Assembly: GCA_907163375.1 (NCBI GenBank)
Contig: CAJQUW010007430.1
Coordinates: 100,233 to 164,232 of the forward strand
Source of the DNA: Prostheceraeus crozeri
Taxonomy: Eukaryota > Platyhelminthes > Polycladida > Euryleptidae
DNA length: 64,000 nucleotides
Direction of reading: 5' to 3'
Under the pieces are notes generated by a model. The model was not told where the DNA came from and ran no database searches. It saw nothing but the letters and a program-made list of their open reading frames with translations. The position numbers and the translations under genes are program-made. Of the stretch, positions 1 through 14,600 are shown in pieces (the first letter of the stretch is position 1; each line of letters begins with the position of its first letter).

Positions 1-1597
1 GCTCGAGGTCTTCTTAAAATATAGCGTTACTAAACATACAAAATGTGTGCACGTAATTTAAGACGATAAGATATTCTCAAAAATGCTCGTATTGCTGATG
101 TTAAATTTTTTCTTCCTAAAAATGAATCAATGATTTAAAACTTGGACCTTTTTCGTCCTGCTCAATCGACAGAAATTCTTTGTTAATTAGATGATTCACG
201 AAAATATGTGGTCAGAATTTTAGTCTTTGCGAAGTGGTCACCCTGCTTGATGCTAGTTACTTAACTCTGCCGAATTACATGAAAACGAACGGCATGGCGA
301 TAACCAACCAATCCGAAAACATGTGTTGGTTGTGATGTTGAAAAGTGGCATCACTCTTGAGCAAGGACAGGAGTTTTCCACGGAGCGCGGAATGTTCATT
401 GAGAAATGCCGAAAATGTAAAATTTAGATGACGGAAGAATTGAAAGAAAAATAATCTTATGATGCTTCCATAATTCATCAGGTAATTAGTAAGACAGGGC
501 TGCCGTCTTCCGGATGACTGTGACAATGAATGGCCAATTTACATGAACATTGCCATTGATAGATCGACTGCAAGTCATCCGATTCAATTTCGCCGTATGG
601 TTGTAAACCGGATACCAAACATAGCATCAAAAGCAACTCTTCTTTTGCAGTTGGTGATCAACTCAACTGATGTTGAGCAGTCTTTCAGCAAATACAAACC
701 CACTTTCTTTCCGCTGTGCCAAAATCTAAGCCCGGTCAACTTATTTGGCATGATGAAAGTTTATTTTAGTGAATAGTAGTGATGTATTGTACTATGCTAG
801 TTTGATCATTCATTTAAAGATGTTATTAAAAGCAATTTTCCATGACCGTGTGTTTTGATTGTAACAACATGTTTATTGTTTATATAAGTTACATGTTTTA
901 TTACTAATCATTTCATAACTTTTTTCCTTCACCAGGGTTCACCAATTCTTATGCTAATTATTAGGTTGCAAATCGACTCTAGTATCGTTGAATTATCGTA
1001 GCTTTAATTCAAGAAATCGCTTGAAATACTTAAAGATGATTAAAACAATCTAGATTAATTGAATAGGGACCGCGGAAAACAAGATTTTTAGCACGGAATT
1101 CTCCATGGAATTTTGAAAACCTGATTGCGGAAAATTCCTGTCCCTGTTCATGAGTAATTTAAGCAATGTTGTTTCAATACATTCGTTCATTATCATCACT
1201 GATGTGAGAAAATGTGAAAAATTCGTTGTCTTGTGATGTGAGATAAGTAAAAAAAATCGCTATTATATGATGTATGAAAAGTGAAAAATTCGTTATGATA
1301 TGATTTGAGAAATTTGTAATCGGAGCAGACTAACTATCCCTGTTATAGTTGCTTTAATCATCAGCCGTTATTGTCTTTATATGAAAATTGAGTCATGTAG
1401 AATTCATTTTCTTTTAATTATTGTAATAATAAAAAGTTCAAATTTCAAGTTCAGTATACAGTGTGCAGTACATGTAAATATATCTGAAAAGTTTCATTTA
1501 AATAATTGAAATCTTATCTTTCGACTATAAAATTAACAGAAAACTCCAAAAGTCCACTTATCGGCCAAAAAACGGTCGATTAATCGGTGTACCCCTA
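1..1597 (+). mobile_element. hAT transposon remnant, right part
   Basis: The stretch contains a hAT dimerisation ORF (543-776) and ends near 1597 in a tract (TAATCGGTGTACCCCTA) that looks like the inner complement of a hAT terminus. The 1430-1597 segment has a diverged relative at 6255-6410. The left end is outside the window and no target duplication can be shown. Apart from the ORF it is AT-rich non-coding DNA. Confidence 0.45.
543..776 (+). pseudogene. hAT transposase C-terminal (dimerisation) remnant
   Basis: A 77-codon frame ends at a natural TAG. The segment VINSTDVEQSFSKYKPTFFP followed by QNLSPVNLFGMMKVYF has the layout of the hAT C-terminal dimerisation region (the S-x-V/D-x-E-R-x-F-S-K block followed by a leucine-rich helix). 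Upstream sequence has no open frame with catalytic residues, so this is a broken copy. Confidence 0.6.
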
Positions 1598-2674
1598 CTT
1601 TTTAGATGATTCCCGCATAAGCATATGTGCGATCTTCGAGAAGTACTCGACGACTTTAGAGTCAAGTGGCTGAAGTATCGTGTATTCAACATGAGGGAAA
1701 TTGGTTTGAGAAGTGAACTTCTGAAAAACTGTTATATTTATCTGACTCCTTGTGCAGAATACTTGTGTTGATAAATCCTTAAGCTAAGTCATTCAATATT
1801 TTTTTGCACAAGCCATTAACGAATTTACAACATACTAAACACCAAAGTAGACTTTCTTTTTATTCTAAATTCATGAAAAAAGTGATCGAAATTTCGCATA
1901 CTTTTTAAAATGGGTCATCAGACAGAAAATCGAAAATTTTATAAAACTCTTGCATACCAACCTAACCTATACACGTATATGCCAACTTTATAAACCACCA
2001 TGCTATGTTATACATAGTTTGAATTACATATAATTCTATTTTAATTTTAATCATTCTAGTTTATTTAACATGATGGTTCATTAATTTGGCATACATAGGC
2101 TAACGCCAAATCACATATCAGGCCTCAATACTGTTATACTTCAAGTATTTTTTCAACATTTTATCTTTCTTAGGGTAATTTTAAATTTTATAGTCTTTTT
2201 TATCTTATATTGTAGAATAATTTTGACTCTGCTCATTTCTTATTTTATCTTTAATTATACACTGTATCTACACTTTAAAATGCTCGCACACGCATTCATG
2301 TCGATTTTAGCATTGATAATTATACTCAATTTGTGGGAATTAACTGATTATTATATTACAGCGTGTTTGTTATTTATTCTATTCAATGGATTTTTGTGCT
2401 CACGATCATCAAACAGTGATAATACACACTAGTGCACAACAGAGGTTCATGTTCAAAAATATCACGAACCGTGTGAAGTTTGGGTCATGACAGTCGTCAA
2501 ATCCATTTCATAGAACTATTATGCCATTATTCATGCGAATGTCATTGTTATTAAAAACGGTGTTGGGAAGATCTGCTAGCATGATCCAATACTGTTGAGC
2601 TATGACGTCGTAAATGACGAAAGATATATAGGAAATCGATTCTTCAATTCCCATTTTGACCTTATAGAGAGGCG
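777..2674. other. Upstream non-coding stretch
   Basis: Apart from the hAT tail to 1597, I see only AT-rich DNA with short spurious ORFs. The ARHGAP1 promoter should lie near 2500-2670, but no TATA box or other core element can be supported. Confidence 0.4.
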
Positions 2675-2699
2675 ATGGCGGCATACGATAACGGATCTG
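2675..2699 (+). CDS. ARHGAP1: ARHGAP1 exon 1 (start)
   Basis: Start ATG at 2675, encoding MAAYDNGS, then donor GTGAGT at 2700. It ends in phase 1. The ATG was chosen because it is followed by a clean donor and the frame continues through every later exon. The 5' UTR and promoter are not resolved. An upstream ATG in the same neighbourhood (about 2602) lies in a different frame. Confidence 0.75.
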
Positions 2700-5600
2700 G
2701 TGAGTGTCTCCCTCTATTTCGCTTCCACCCGCGTCTCAACTTATTCCCTTTTCCAGACATTCCGCGCCAAGACAGTTTCTTCGACGACAATGACGACCCA
2801 GATCCGGAACTGGCAGGCTATGAGGCGCCTGAGTTGGAATTCGATGAGATGGGACTCGAACTGGAAGCCATAGGAGGTAATGCCTTTTGAAAACAAAAGT
2901 GAAAGGTGGGGAAAGTGGGATTACCAGTATTTGTTCTTCAATCTTCTCTTTCTTTATTATTATGCGTGCAGAGTTGGAGGCATATGAAGGTGAGTGAGTT
3001 TTCCTCAGTAATCATCGCGTGTAAGCCCTCGATCCGCTGCTTCTATATTTTCAATGGTTTGATGACGAGAACACTAACATAGATTACAACTCAGGTTTTG
3101 GTAGTACTTGTATTATCATAATAGCGTGGAATAAGGTAGAGTTTGCGCCTTGACGCTGTCACTAAGTCCTAATCCTACTGGACTTGTAGTTTTCAACAGA
3201 TCCCATCATTTTTTAACATCTCAGATACGAAGTGAATCGCTTTAAACATGAAGAAAACAAACCAATGATAATTAGATATCAGATAACCACAACACCATCA
3301 ACAGATGATTCAGGAGAAGATATAAGATACTAATAAACTGAATGTTTTGAATTCAAGCTTCAGTGATCGCTTCCGGCCGTTTTACGGCGAACATTTACTG
3401 ATAATGACCGCAATAATTGGAATAACGTTTATCTATTTGGCTAAATTGAAATTTGTCGTCAATTTCATTTGACAGAAGTCCGAGACTTTGATAGTGATCC
3501 TTGGAAACTTTAATGCCTGATGAAAAATAATATAATTGGGAGCCTAATCTTTTCTTCTTTGACACTATTACTTTCGTAAAACGATTATGTGGTTATACCA
3601 ATGTTCGGATAGAGAAAGCGTTAATTTTTTGATTAGGATAAATAAGAAGTTACACATATTTGGGAAAGTTTCGGTCAGTATTGCCTTGTAGTAATCTCCT
3701 TTACAATTGCACTCGCTTATATATATATATATATACATCAAAATGAAAAACATGGATTTCAATCGCTCTTATAATTCCGCCGTTCTTCAATGATTGTAGT
3801 GTGAGAGTAACGTGGATATTCACAGTCTTATGCTTTACTCTGCTGCTTATAGTTCACCTATTTACGCTTAATTTTGCGGAGCAGAGGGCTTAGTAGCTGA
3901 CGATAACGTCTTAGTTAGTTGTGACCGAATACTTAATTTGTTTATTTACATAGACTTACTTTGATTCGTTGTCGTCCCTGTAATCCCATTCGGTTCTTGT
4001 TTCGATATATAGATGAGCCGGTGCATGAATTGGACGCAGGTAAGAACACCACCTTGTGTGATCAGTGTGTTGACCTTGACCGATCTTTCCGTGCAGTACG
4101 ATCTCTGCTGTTATTATCAATCACAACACAAGGAAATTTCATTATATTAGCGAGTAATAAGCTGCCTCCTAATTTTGCCTTAATTGAAGAGGATTGACTT
4201 TTGAATTCTCACGTTTCGAACTAGTCACTTATGATTTATGTTCCCAAAGATCGCTCAGTTAGAAGCAAAGTGTCTATGCGCTTTAATTTTGTTGATTTTG
4301 TAGTTTTAGGTCTTATTGGAGTGAGTTAAGCGGTCAGCGATTTCAAAAGGTATTTCGTGTCACTTTTTAATCGACATCGAAGGTTAATCAACATAGGTGA
4401 CAAATGATCTGGTAATCGTCTGACCAGTTTTGTGATTAGCATTGCATTAATTCCCAACCATGACCATTAATAAAGCAAAAATGAAAGTTCCGTGTACTTT
4501 TAGCTTGGTAAACTTTGTGATTGAAATGCAGTTATGCTGATAATTCGTAGTGAGGCTCATAACATCCTGCTATGATATCACGGTCGTCGATCTAGGGCTG
4601 GAATTCCAACCGATGTTTCTAGAGAGATATTAGGCGGTATCTAGTCCCTGTGCTATACAGAAGCATGTTGTGAAATGTTGCAGATGAATTGACTTTTCTT
4701 TCTTACCAATGATGTTAGTAGCAATCCGTTGATACTAATTTTTTTCTGGTTCCTCTATGCAATAAGTCAACTTTATAGTGCATCTTCATTGACATGACAC
4801 ATGCATAATTCAGTCCAAACGCACGCTGACAACACGTCTTTTTGACCGCAACTCGTCTATCCAGAATGCTATAGAAGTGCTCTACCTACACGGCCACCAA
4901 AAAGATGCATTGATCAAAGCATGTGTCATAATAATGGTTCGGCAGACATAAGAGTCCGCAACACTTCTAGTGAGCATTCTAGCTTCAGTTCTATGCTTCG
5001 CATGGCATAGCAATTGCCGTGGTTCTGGTCCTGTGGATAGAACAATTACCTAGTTATCTAGCAAAAGTGCTTATAAGTCCTTTCAACACGAAATGAAATC
5101 TATGAGACAAGCTGTTGGCGCAAAATGCAATGAAACTTTTGCCTGAAGGCGGGATTGCTATCTCAATAGTGGTCCATTTATAAAATGCATGTGTAACTTA
5201 ATGGAAAACAAAGGCGTATTTCGACCTTTATTGTTTTGCTAGACAAAGTCAGCATGTGCATTGTCACAAAACTTCTTCATACATCACGTGTCCTGTCCAA
5301 TGAACAACATTACTTAGTTTCTCAGGCGAATTTTGTTTCCCAGTAAATTGAACGTGATAAGTACTACCTATCGATATTGAATATGGAAATCCTACATCAT
5401 ATCGTAGTACTATTGTCCTATCAAGAGTTTCGAAATAACCTATGAGTTTCGGCTTTCATAGGCTATGCTGAGCTAATCTGTTTCGCACAGCTCTCACTTA
5501 ATGCCGAGAATATCGTCCTACGTGTATTGCTCTCTTTGACATGTGCCAACAATTGTTAATGAAAATTAAAATAAGATCATATGATTACATAAGCAATACA

Positions 5601-8600
5601 GTCCAACCAAAATCACGTCGATTATCAGCATCATAAAGTAATAGAGACGCGGAAGAGCCGATCCATTTTCTGGCCAATGATGGCATGAAAGAATAGAACC
5701 CGTCCTTGTTGTCATGTCGAAAGGATCTGAAGTGAATCGAAATTGCTCACTATATCACTCCACTTTGGTAAATGATAATTCCATCCGTTATGTACAAAAA
5801 GGCTATGGATGTACATCAGCTTATGAATACTCATGCCATTATTCTGAACAAGAAGATATTTTGAGTGAATCTTGAATCTTGATAAAGCAAAATATGATAA
5901 TTGATTGTCCAATCATAATTTGCGAATTTTTTCAAATGGCTACTAAATTTTAAAAAAGGCGGGTCTGGGCCTAAATATTTAGAAATGCGAGTCGAGCCCT
6001 GGCCGAAAAATTAAACCTACAACGGGACCAAAAATTCCGGGCCTTGGCTAAGGGACCTGAACGAAGACTTTGGGCCGATTCCTAATCTGGGTTCTTCTAC
6101 CCAGGCTCAGCGAATAGATACTAAGTGTAATTGTAGGCCTAGATGATAATATGCAAAAATAACTCTTTTGACAGCATTTATGATCGTTGTGAAAATCTAG
6201 TCTATGGAAGAATTCAGTTGTACTTATTCATCGGAATGGTAAAAAGAGGTTTGAATTTAGATTAATTGTTCAATGCACAGTATGTATAGTGCAGTTTATC
6301 TAGAAATTTGAAATTTTGTCTTTCGATCAGTCATTCAATTTGAATGAAAGTTTGCGAAAATCTCGGAAAGTCCACTAATGGGACGATAACCGATTATCGC
6401 TCTGCCCTTGTCTATATTCGGCCCATTAATCGATCGATGCATATAGCGGTTATCGCTTATTATATAGGTATGCACCACTATATGAGAAATGAACATAAAA
6501 TGTAGCTGCATGATGTAAAACTAGTGACTATCAAACCTATCTAAACACCAAAAAGGAACATGAAAACTGGCAACGTATGAAAGCCAAAGTTTAAGTAATA
6601 AGTAAATCTTATCACGGATGTCATTAGTTGGAAATTTCAACAAAAACGTGTTTTAAAGCGGGTCATTTTTTAAACCCTAATCACAAATAGAGAATTATGA
6701 CCTTAATATACATTGATGACCTTATGGCCAATAATGCAGCGATCGTTAATTGACAGACTGAACTATCAATGATGAAAAATCCCTAAAGCTTGTGATGTCT
6801 GCATCAATCTTGTATGAAATCCCCAAGCATTACCCTTTGAAATTAGCTGATTTCATTGATTACTGAAGTATATCGCACTTTGGTTTTCTCTGTGCTAAAA
6901 TGCTGTAGCAGTCACTGTGAACGCATTCATAAATTGAAATATCTTCAATAATATGAATGCTGTTAATTTCTGATAAGCCACATTAATCAAATAATATTTG
7001 TTATATCCGGTTAAACAGTCAAGTTAACATTGGCAACGTTTCATGACTTAGACAACACAAGCATCACAGGTTCATCAAATGATTCGATATTTTTATACAG
7101 TATGTTTTCGGCTTTTCACCGGGAAGTGCAGTCACAGACGATTTACAATAGTTAGGTTTAATGTTTGCAGGTTTAAAATTTGCTTTCTTTGCAAACTTAA
7201 ACCAAAAAAGTTTGAATTTTGCGACAAGAACTGAGTGTACATTCATAATGCTTGATTGCATAATATTAATCGATTAAAATAGAGAAAGGGAAACTGTATG
7301 AAGCAAAGTTAAATCAGACTGCAACGTTAACTGGGGATTTTAAAAGACGAAAGCCAATTTACTTGTGAAGAGTGGTCATGCTCATCAAAAGTCGGTTTCG
7401 ACCGTCTTCAAGATTTTCAAATCCGGTGCATCCCTAGTCTTCACCGCATAGCTCGAGGTCTAAGGTATAAGCGGTTTTGGCTGTTCAGATACAACCCGAG
7501 TGAGATGCACAGCCATTCTTTCCGATGTGCTATACACGATGATTTCTAGAGTGACACTGAGATCTTGTAGTGTGTTCTGCTTTTGGCAATACCCGAAGGT
7601 GCGGACTCACAATAATCTAGCCCAATCCACCCGACACCAAACTAATGGCAGCCCTGCACCATCAAAGGACATGCTGCTCTTATGGGAAGATCCCCATCAA
7701 TCTCCTTAACCCCGGTTCGTTTGCACCTGTGTCATGCTGACTTCCAACAGAAACAACCCTGTCATCAATCCTCCACATTATCAGGAACGTTATTCCTGTG
7801 AATCTGGCGTCTCAGGGGGACACATTACCAGTTACAAGGGTGCTTCCCCCAGTCATAGCACTAGCCCGTTGGGGGCAAGGAACCCAACAAGAACCAATCC
7901 CGACTCTTCGAGCTAGGATAAAAAGTGTAGGATGCTGTGTGTCTCAACTGCAGTATACATGGTGAAGCAGAGGGGTAGGATTATACGAAATCGAATTGGG
8001 TTTGGGATTTCCAATTACAACTGATGAAATGACAAAACAAAACCACTCATACATCACAATTAGACAGCTCGTCTCGTTTTCGTTTATCGCCACACTTTGG
8101 CAATCTAATTTTGTGCCATGCGCACACGCGTAGCGCATTGGAAAGTCGTCTCTGATCAGCGGACAATCTATCACACCTATTAATTATATTAATCATACAA
8201 TTTAAAAAGATACTAACCCAAGTAAGCTTTTGTTTATGAATATAAAATGTCCTCAGCCATGCACATGTTGAAGTGCTGGCGAAGTTATTTGTGACTGATT
8301 GGTGAATCTTAACCATGCTTGATGGCTCATAGAGTACCTAGTAATCATAATGCAGAATAATGTATTTCACAAGAATGATCAGCGAAATTTTGAATAGCAC
8401 ATAGTTTTGAAGTAGGATTATGGTAGCAATTTATACGCAGTTTTTGCACAATCTTAAGTCTCACATTAGGGTAGTGATCGACATCCGTGTTTGTCCCTGC
8501 TTTTGTTATAATGCTGATCGGATTTGCTAGCTTATTGTAACCTTTGCTTTGAACAGTAATCAATCTAATGCAGAAAATTGTTATAACCGCACTTGAAAGT

Positions 8601-11600
8601 GTTGCGCACTGTTCTAACTTCTAACATCGAATAATATGATGATTAACATCAACCTGATCCAATTTTCAATGCCCCATCGTCTCATCGGCATGTGAAATTC
8701 ACTTGAAGAATTAAACAACAAGGCAACAAAGTCGTCATACTTTTTATGAACAGTCAGTCGAACAACTCAAATTAGTTATTTACCACATTTTAATGTCTGC
8801 GGCTATTGATTACAAAAGTAATGCATCGGACACCTCACAAGGAGAATCAGTCAGATAGGCACATAATAGTTGTCATTATCATTTATCACTCTACATAATC
8901 TGTTCCACGGGCACATAATTGTGATATGGAATGAAAGTGTCATTGATGTATTTAAGCACAGTCGTCGTGATATCTCAGCAATCAATACACCATTGAGAGC
9001 TGATGATGCCGCTGAATGATAAAATAATAATTAGCAGCTCATGTTATTGCCAATATCATCAAGTTGATGCATCTCTAGCTCCAGACATATTGAGTGTTCA
9101 GTGTGCGACAGAAGTAATGGAACTCGCAAAAACTGAGTGGAGATAAAATCAGATGCTTGCTTGCGTGACTTGTTTTTCGATGACATCCTATGCCACAAAC
9201 ATTAAGGATAATGGAAAATGAAGAGTTTAATCGTCATCCATTTTTAAGCTTAAAATCTTATAATTAGTATGATCCTTTGACCGCAATATTTATCCGTAAA
9301 CGACAAATAAATTTCTAACACTTAAATTCTTTACTTCAATTTGAATTCTATGTCATTTTCAGCACTCAAAGCTAGAGGGGAGTGGGGGACACGTTTGAAC
9401 GATTGAGGTAATGATCGTTAAGACATTTATTAACAATCACAGAGTTGCATAGCTATTTTTAGTTGGTGAAGTTAGAACTTCTGCATACCATAAGCTGTTC
9501 TGATATTACCACAGTTCATACCTTAAGGAAACAAATTCCGTCAGAATCATGACTCTCAGGTTCCGTTGACCACATCTTTTCCTCCAGAATCTTCAGATAT
9601 GTGCCACTTGTGACAGTTTTTAAGAACGCTTCTATTAGGCCAGTCCTGCTACCGAAACCAGGAATTCCACGACATTGGCTTTAACTATCATATGGATTCT
9701 CATCACATCATGGAAACTTTGATATCTTACCGTGTTTGGAAAGCGCCTCATCCAAATTATTTCATGTGATTTTCTGCGACACAGAACAAATGACTTGCAA
9801 AATTGTGGTCATGTTTATTCAGAGCATGAAGAGCGTTTATTAAGCCATCAAATATCACCTTAAAGTATTTCAGAACAATATTGCAACAATAACCTTATTC
9901 AACTGAAACATTGCATTTTTCCTGAGTTCGATTACTTCTGCATCAACCTACAACATCATATCAAGTTATGATCGGAATTTAAATCAGACAATTGGTTTCT
10001 ATTAGCTTATTTACTAACTGTCTTCCGTTGTAAGATTTTTCAGTTCACACCATTTAATCTGATTTCATCTCAGCGGCATCATTTTGTTCTCCTTTTGACC
10101 TGACTTAAAGTAAGTGAAATTGTGTCGGGCTAATTCTTTCACCATTGCTCTTATTCTATCTCTTGACTCTTCATCCTCCTCCCCCTCCAGATGAACTGCT
10201 GAAGAGCATCGAAGAAGGTACAGTTTTGTTGTCATTGCTTTGTGTACTTCACACGCTGCGCAACGTATCCACATGCACGTGCATCATCCTCACATTATCT
10301 CCTCTTACTGCAGAAGACCATGAAGCTGAGATGTTCCGCTCAGGAAGAATGACACCAGACGGACTTATCGATGAAGACTTCGAAGAGGAGCTTGGTTCCC
10401 CTGCACAGGTTTGTTTCATGCTAATGACGAATTCAATAGTGATTAGTAGCTTCATAGTGATAATTCATTAGTAGCTGTCATAGTGAGTTGTAAGTCATAA
10501 GTCATAGCATCTTTATTGGTCCACAATGTTAACAATGTGGTGAGCACGAACATGATTGAAGGTGTAAATGGAATAGAAATAAAATCTGGTGAACAAAAGT
10601 TAAATAGAGCGTGTAATCTTCACAAGTGATTTACAAAACCTTCAAGCTGCAGCGATCTCGGGACTTTCTATTCCATTCTTTCACAAAACATAACACGTAA
10701 CGGTTGGTCATTATTTCTCTCAAACAGGCGCTTACAAATAACATCAGCAACATTTATAATGCTAGACCTGGCAGTTGCACCAATGATGTGGACAATTCGT
10801 TTTTTGATAAGTAAAAGTTTGTTTTTTAGATACGAGGGAGCATTGGATAAGACAGGAAAATTGTACAGTGGAACAGATCGAATGTAACATACGTAGGCCT
10901 GCAGCTACACATTCGCTGGACAACCATATCTGACCAAATTGTACATCAAATAAATGTGTTTCGATGCTTTCTTTACAATGTAGTCAATCCAGTAGAGTCA
11001 AGCAAACAGACCACCCAGACATTCGCTTTTTTGAAAATATGCCTGAATTTTCGCTTTTATCGATTGGCATTCGTTTTTTTCGCTTTTTTGGTACAGCAGG
11101 AAAAAAGTGTTTCGTAGCCTTTTTTACATGTTGACAACGCAACGTGACTTTTTGTCATGTTGCCCGTTACTTAAGTCATGCTATCATTCATGTGTTGACA
11201 ATTGAATGGATATCTTGACGATTGCATAATCTTATATAATAACTATATGATATAGGGGAATTGGAGAATGTGCCCTTATTAGCAAAAAAGTCATGTTGTA
11301 GCAATTATTGAAGTCAAAGCCTTGTCGTACTGCGTTCCGATGAATGCACAATTTTTTACAGTAACTTTGAGGCCATGGTGCTATGACTTTTACACGAGTC
11401 TGAATTGATGCATGCTGAAAGTACATGCGGGTTGCATGCTACAAATGAATGTCATCGAATTTATCAGTCAAGGAATTCGAGACATCAATCCATGCTGGGT
11501 TGCCAGAGACACACGGGAGACCTACTATCGAGTTTTCTTAGAAGATTGATGTTGGATTAGTGAAACAAACGGATCAGTTTATGCGAATAAGTGAGGTGTA

Positions 11601-14600
11601 TTGCATAATGTTGATAAATACGCCTAAGAAATTGAGATGATAATATACACAATGGAATATTTTCTGTTCAATTTTACCAGGTATTATACTAGGCTATTTA
11701 TTTGTGTCACTTTCACTGTGATTTTCGTGAAGTACGTGTAAATGGGCAAAAAGTTGATGTATATAATAATCATTTTGCATCTACTGAGACATTAATATGA
11801 TACTGATATGATCGGATATATATATATATATACACTAAATTCCAAAAGACTTGCCGCACTTCGATAGCTTGAGAAAGACACAATAAAAACTTTGATCTTT
11901 TACAATAAATATGAACAGCATATATTCCCACATTAAATGACAAGGATGCCAGGGCACACTAATACCTGGTGTGACTTCCCTTGGCAGTGATCACAGCTCG
12001 AACTCTTCTCTGCATACTGTCAATCAAGCTGTTGATGATGGATTCAGGAATTGCGTTCCACTCCTCCACAATCGCTTCTTCTAGGCTCTTCAACGAGTCA
12101 ATGTGTCATCTTTTACTGATCCGACGCTTCATGAGATCCCACAGGTGCTCTATAGGATTAAGATCAGGAGATCTTGAAGGCCAGTCAAGTCTTCTGATGC
12201 TGTGGCTGGAAAAAAAACGTTCAACTTGTACAGACCGATGCGCAGGAGCATTATCATCCTGAAAGTTGCTTGATGTTTCCTCGTCATCGAAAAATCGCTT
12301 GAGAAGATCGGTATAAGTCTTTCCGTTTACAAAGCTCTTTAAGATAGTCAACTTGCTTCTTCCACCAAACCAGATGGCTCCCCAAACGTGGATAGACCCT
12401 CCCATCGCTTGAACTGAAGCCTTGCAGTTTCTCTCCGCCATCCTTTGACCCATTTCTCTCCATACTCGCACACGCCTGTCGTTGTTCATGCGTCTAAATC
12501 GAGATTCGTCAGAGAAGATGACATTTCTCCATGCTTGTCTCCAAGCACATTTTTTCATCGCCCACCTTTCTCGAGACTTCTTTTGATTGATGGAAAGCAA
12601 AGGGGCACAAAAAGATGCACGCTTCCTCAATCCAACAATTCGCAGTCTTCTGTAGACAGTCTGTAGGCTCACTCGCTCTTTCCACATGTTTCTGAGCTCC
12701 TTTGCCGAAGAAAAGTTGTGCTTTCTAGCCAAGCGTGTTAGAAGGCGATCTGAGCGGTGGGTGGTTTTTCTTCGTCGACCAGTTGTTCGCTTATCACAAA
12801 ATTCTTGCTCTTGATGTTTCTTTTTCCATCGTTGAATTGTTCTTCTATCAACCTTGAGCATCTTGGCAATTTCTGGTACTTTGAGCATTTTCATTGATAA
12901 TCCTACAGCAAGGCCCCGAAGATACGCATTGTTTTCTTTCTGGAGTTTACTGGAATGCAGTGCAACCTTCATCTTCATAGCGTTGTAACTTTTAAGTAAC
13001 ACAGAACATCAGAACACAGTAGCTGATATAAAAGAACTTTTCATCTCACTTGTCTATGACAGAGATAATGCATGCAGTTGATATCATGGTTGCTTGTCTA
13101 TAGAGGAAGCAGATGCGCAGATATCTATATTGCCATCCAATGCTTGCCATTATCTATTGACTTTCTACTGCTATGATTAATAATGCATGTCTCGAATGAC
13201 CATGCTAGCTAATAGCCTAGTGCGACAAGTCTTCTGGAATTTAGTGTATATATATAGGTTGTTTATATATATATATATAATACGTGGTGTGATCCAAAAT
13301 GTCCCGGACTAACCTACTTGCAGATAACCTGTGATAACGAATACTACTTCAGATGTAAATTTAGGTCTTTAAGGCATGAGAAATATGGTCGCCGAAATTT
13401 TTCCGGTCAGTTTTCTATTTTTAAAAAATATTTTTACATTTTAACATGAATTTCTGTATTTTCTGAATTGATCGAGATCCGATTTGTCTTATTGTTATAG
13501 TTAGATTGATTTTGATTTGTACCTTATTTGACGGATATCTTTGCCATGAATATTGCACGTCTCTTGTTAATTGCTTCATGTGTTACGATATCAATCAGTG
13601 AAGTTCATTCAGCACGCATTCATTAAGAAATCCGTGTCAACGATGGTTCTTTGTTCTATCAGTTTTCATGATGGATGTGACAAGCGTGTCTTCAGTCGAA
13701 TATCGCAGTGTGATACGATACCTCCTGATCCGCGGCTTCGCTAATGGTGACATTCTAAAGGAATTAAGCCTGGCATATGGAAGCAAAGCTCCATCGAGAA
13801 CTACTGCTTATTTCTGGATAAGCGAATTTAAACGCGGAAGACAATCTGTGGAGCAAGATTTTTCAACTGTTGGTCGGCCGCAGGAGATTCCGGAAGAGAA
13901 ATCGAGTCAGTGCGATGAAGTGATTACAGCACACAGAAGGATAACCATCCGTGAGTTGTCAAGAGAGTTGCGAATCAGTTATCACTCCTGTCATGACATC
14001 ATCGAAAGACTTGGATATCGCAAACTGGCATCACGTTTCGTACCGAAGTTTCTGTCACCTGAAATGAAGGAGAACAGACTTCTGGCGGCACAGTCAAATT
14101 TGGATCTCCTCGAAATGCACGGAGATCAGTTTCTGAACTGCATCCTTACAGAGGATGAAACACCTTTAAGTTTGTATCTGCCTCAAAGTAAGCGAGAATC
14201 TGCAGAGTGGCGAAAATCAGGCGAGTCTGCCCTTTGAAAATGCGATCCGGAACATCACATCGCCGGTCGTTGATGCTGACGGTCTTTTGGAACGCTTCGG
14301 GAATCCAACTGGTTGACTTTGCGGATAAAGGAGTAAGAATCAATAGCGAATATTATTCCAATCTGTTATCTGAAGCGAGGAAGAAAATAAGAAAACCACG
14401 AAACATTCCCCTCTACTTGCTTCATGACAATGCTCCGATTCACACCTCGCAGGAGACAACCAATTCCTTAACCTAGAAACGGATTTCAACTATTGAGCCA
14501 TCCTCCTTATTCACCTGACTTGGCCCCAAGTGACTTCTATCTGTTTAGATTCCTCAAAAAGCATCTTCGTGGACACCATTTTGAATCGCCAGTTGAACTG

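Noticed and set aside
7500-7916. Two adjacent short ORFs in intron 4
   Set aside because: Slightly GC-richer DNA but no recognisable motif, no splice support and no known repeat signature. Not enough to call a gene.
12445-12666. + ORFs opposite the Tc1 transposase
   Set aside because: Antisense shadows of a clear DD34E frame.
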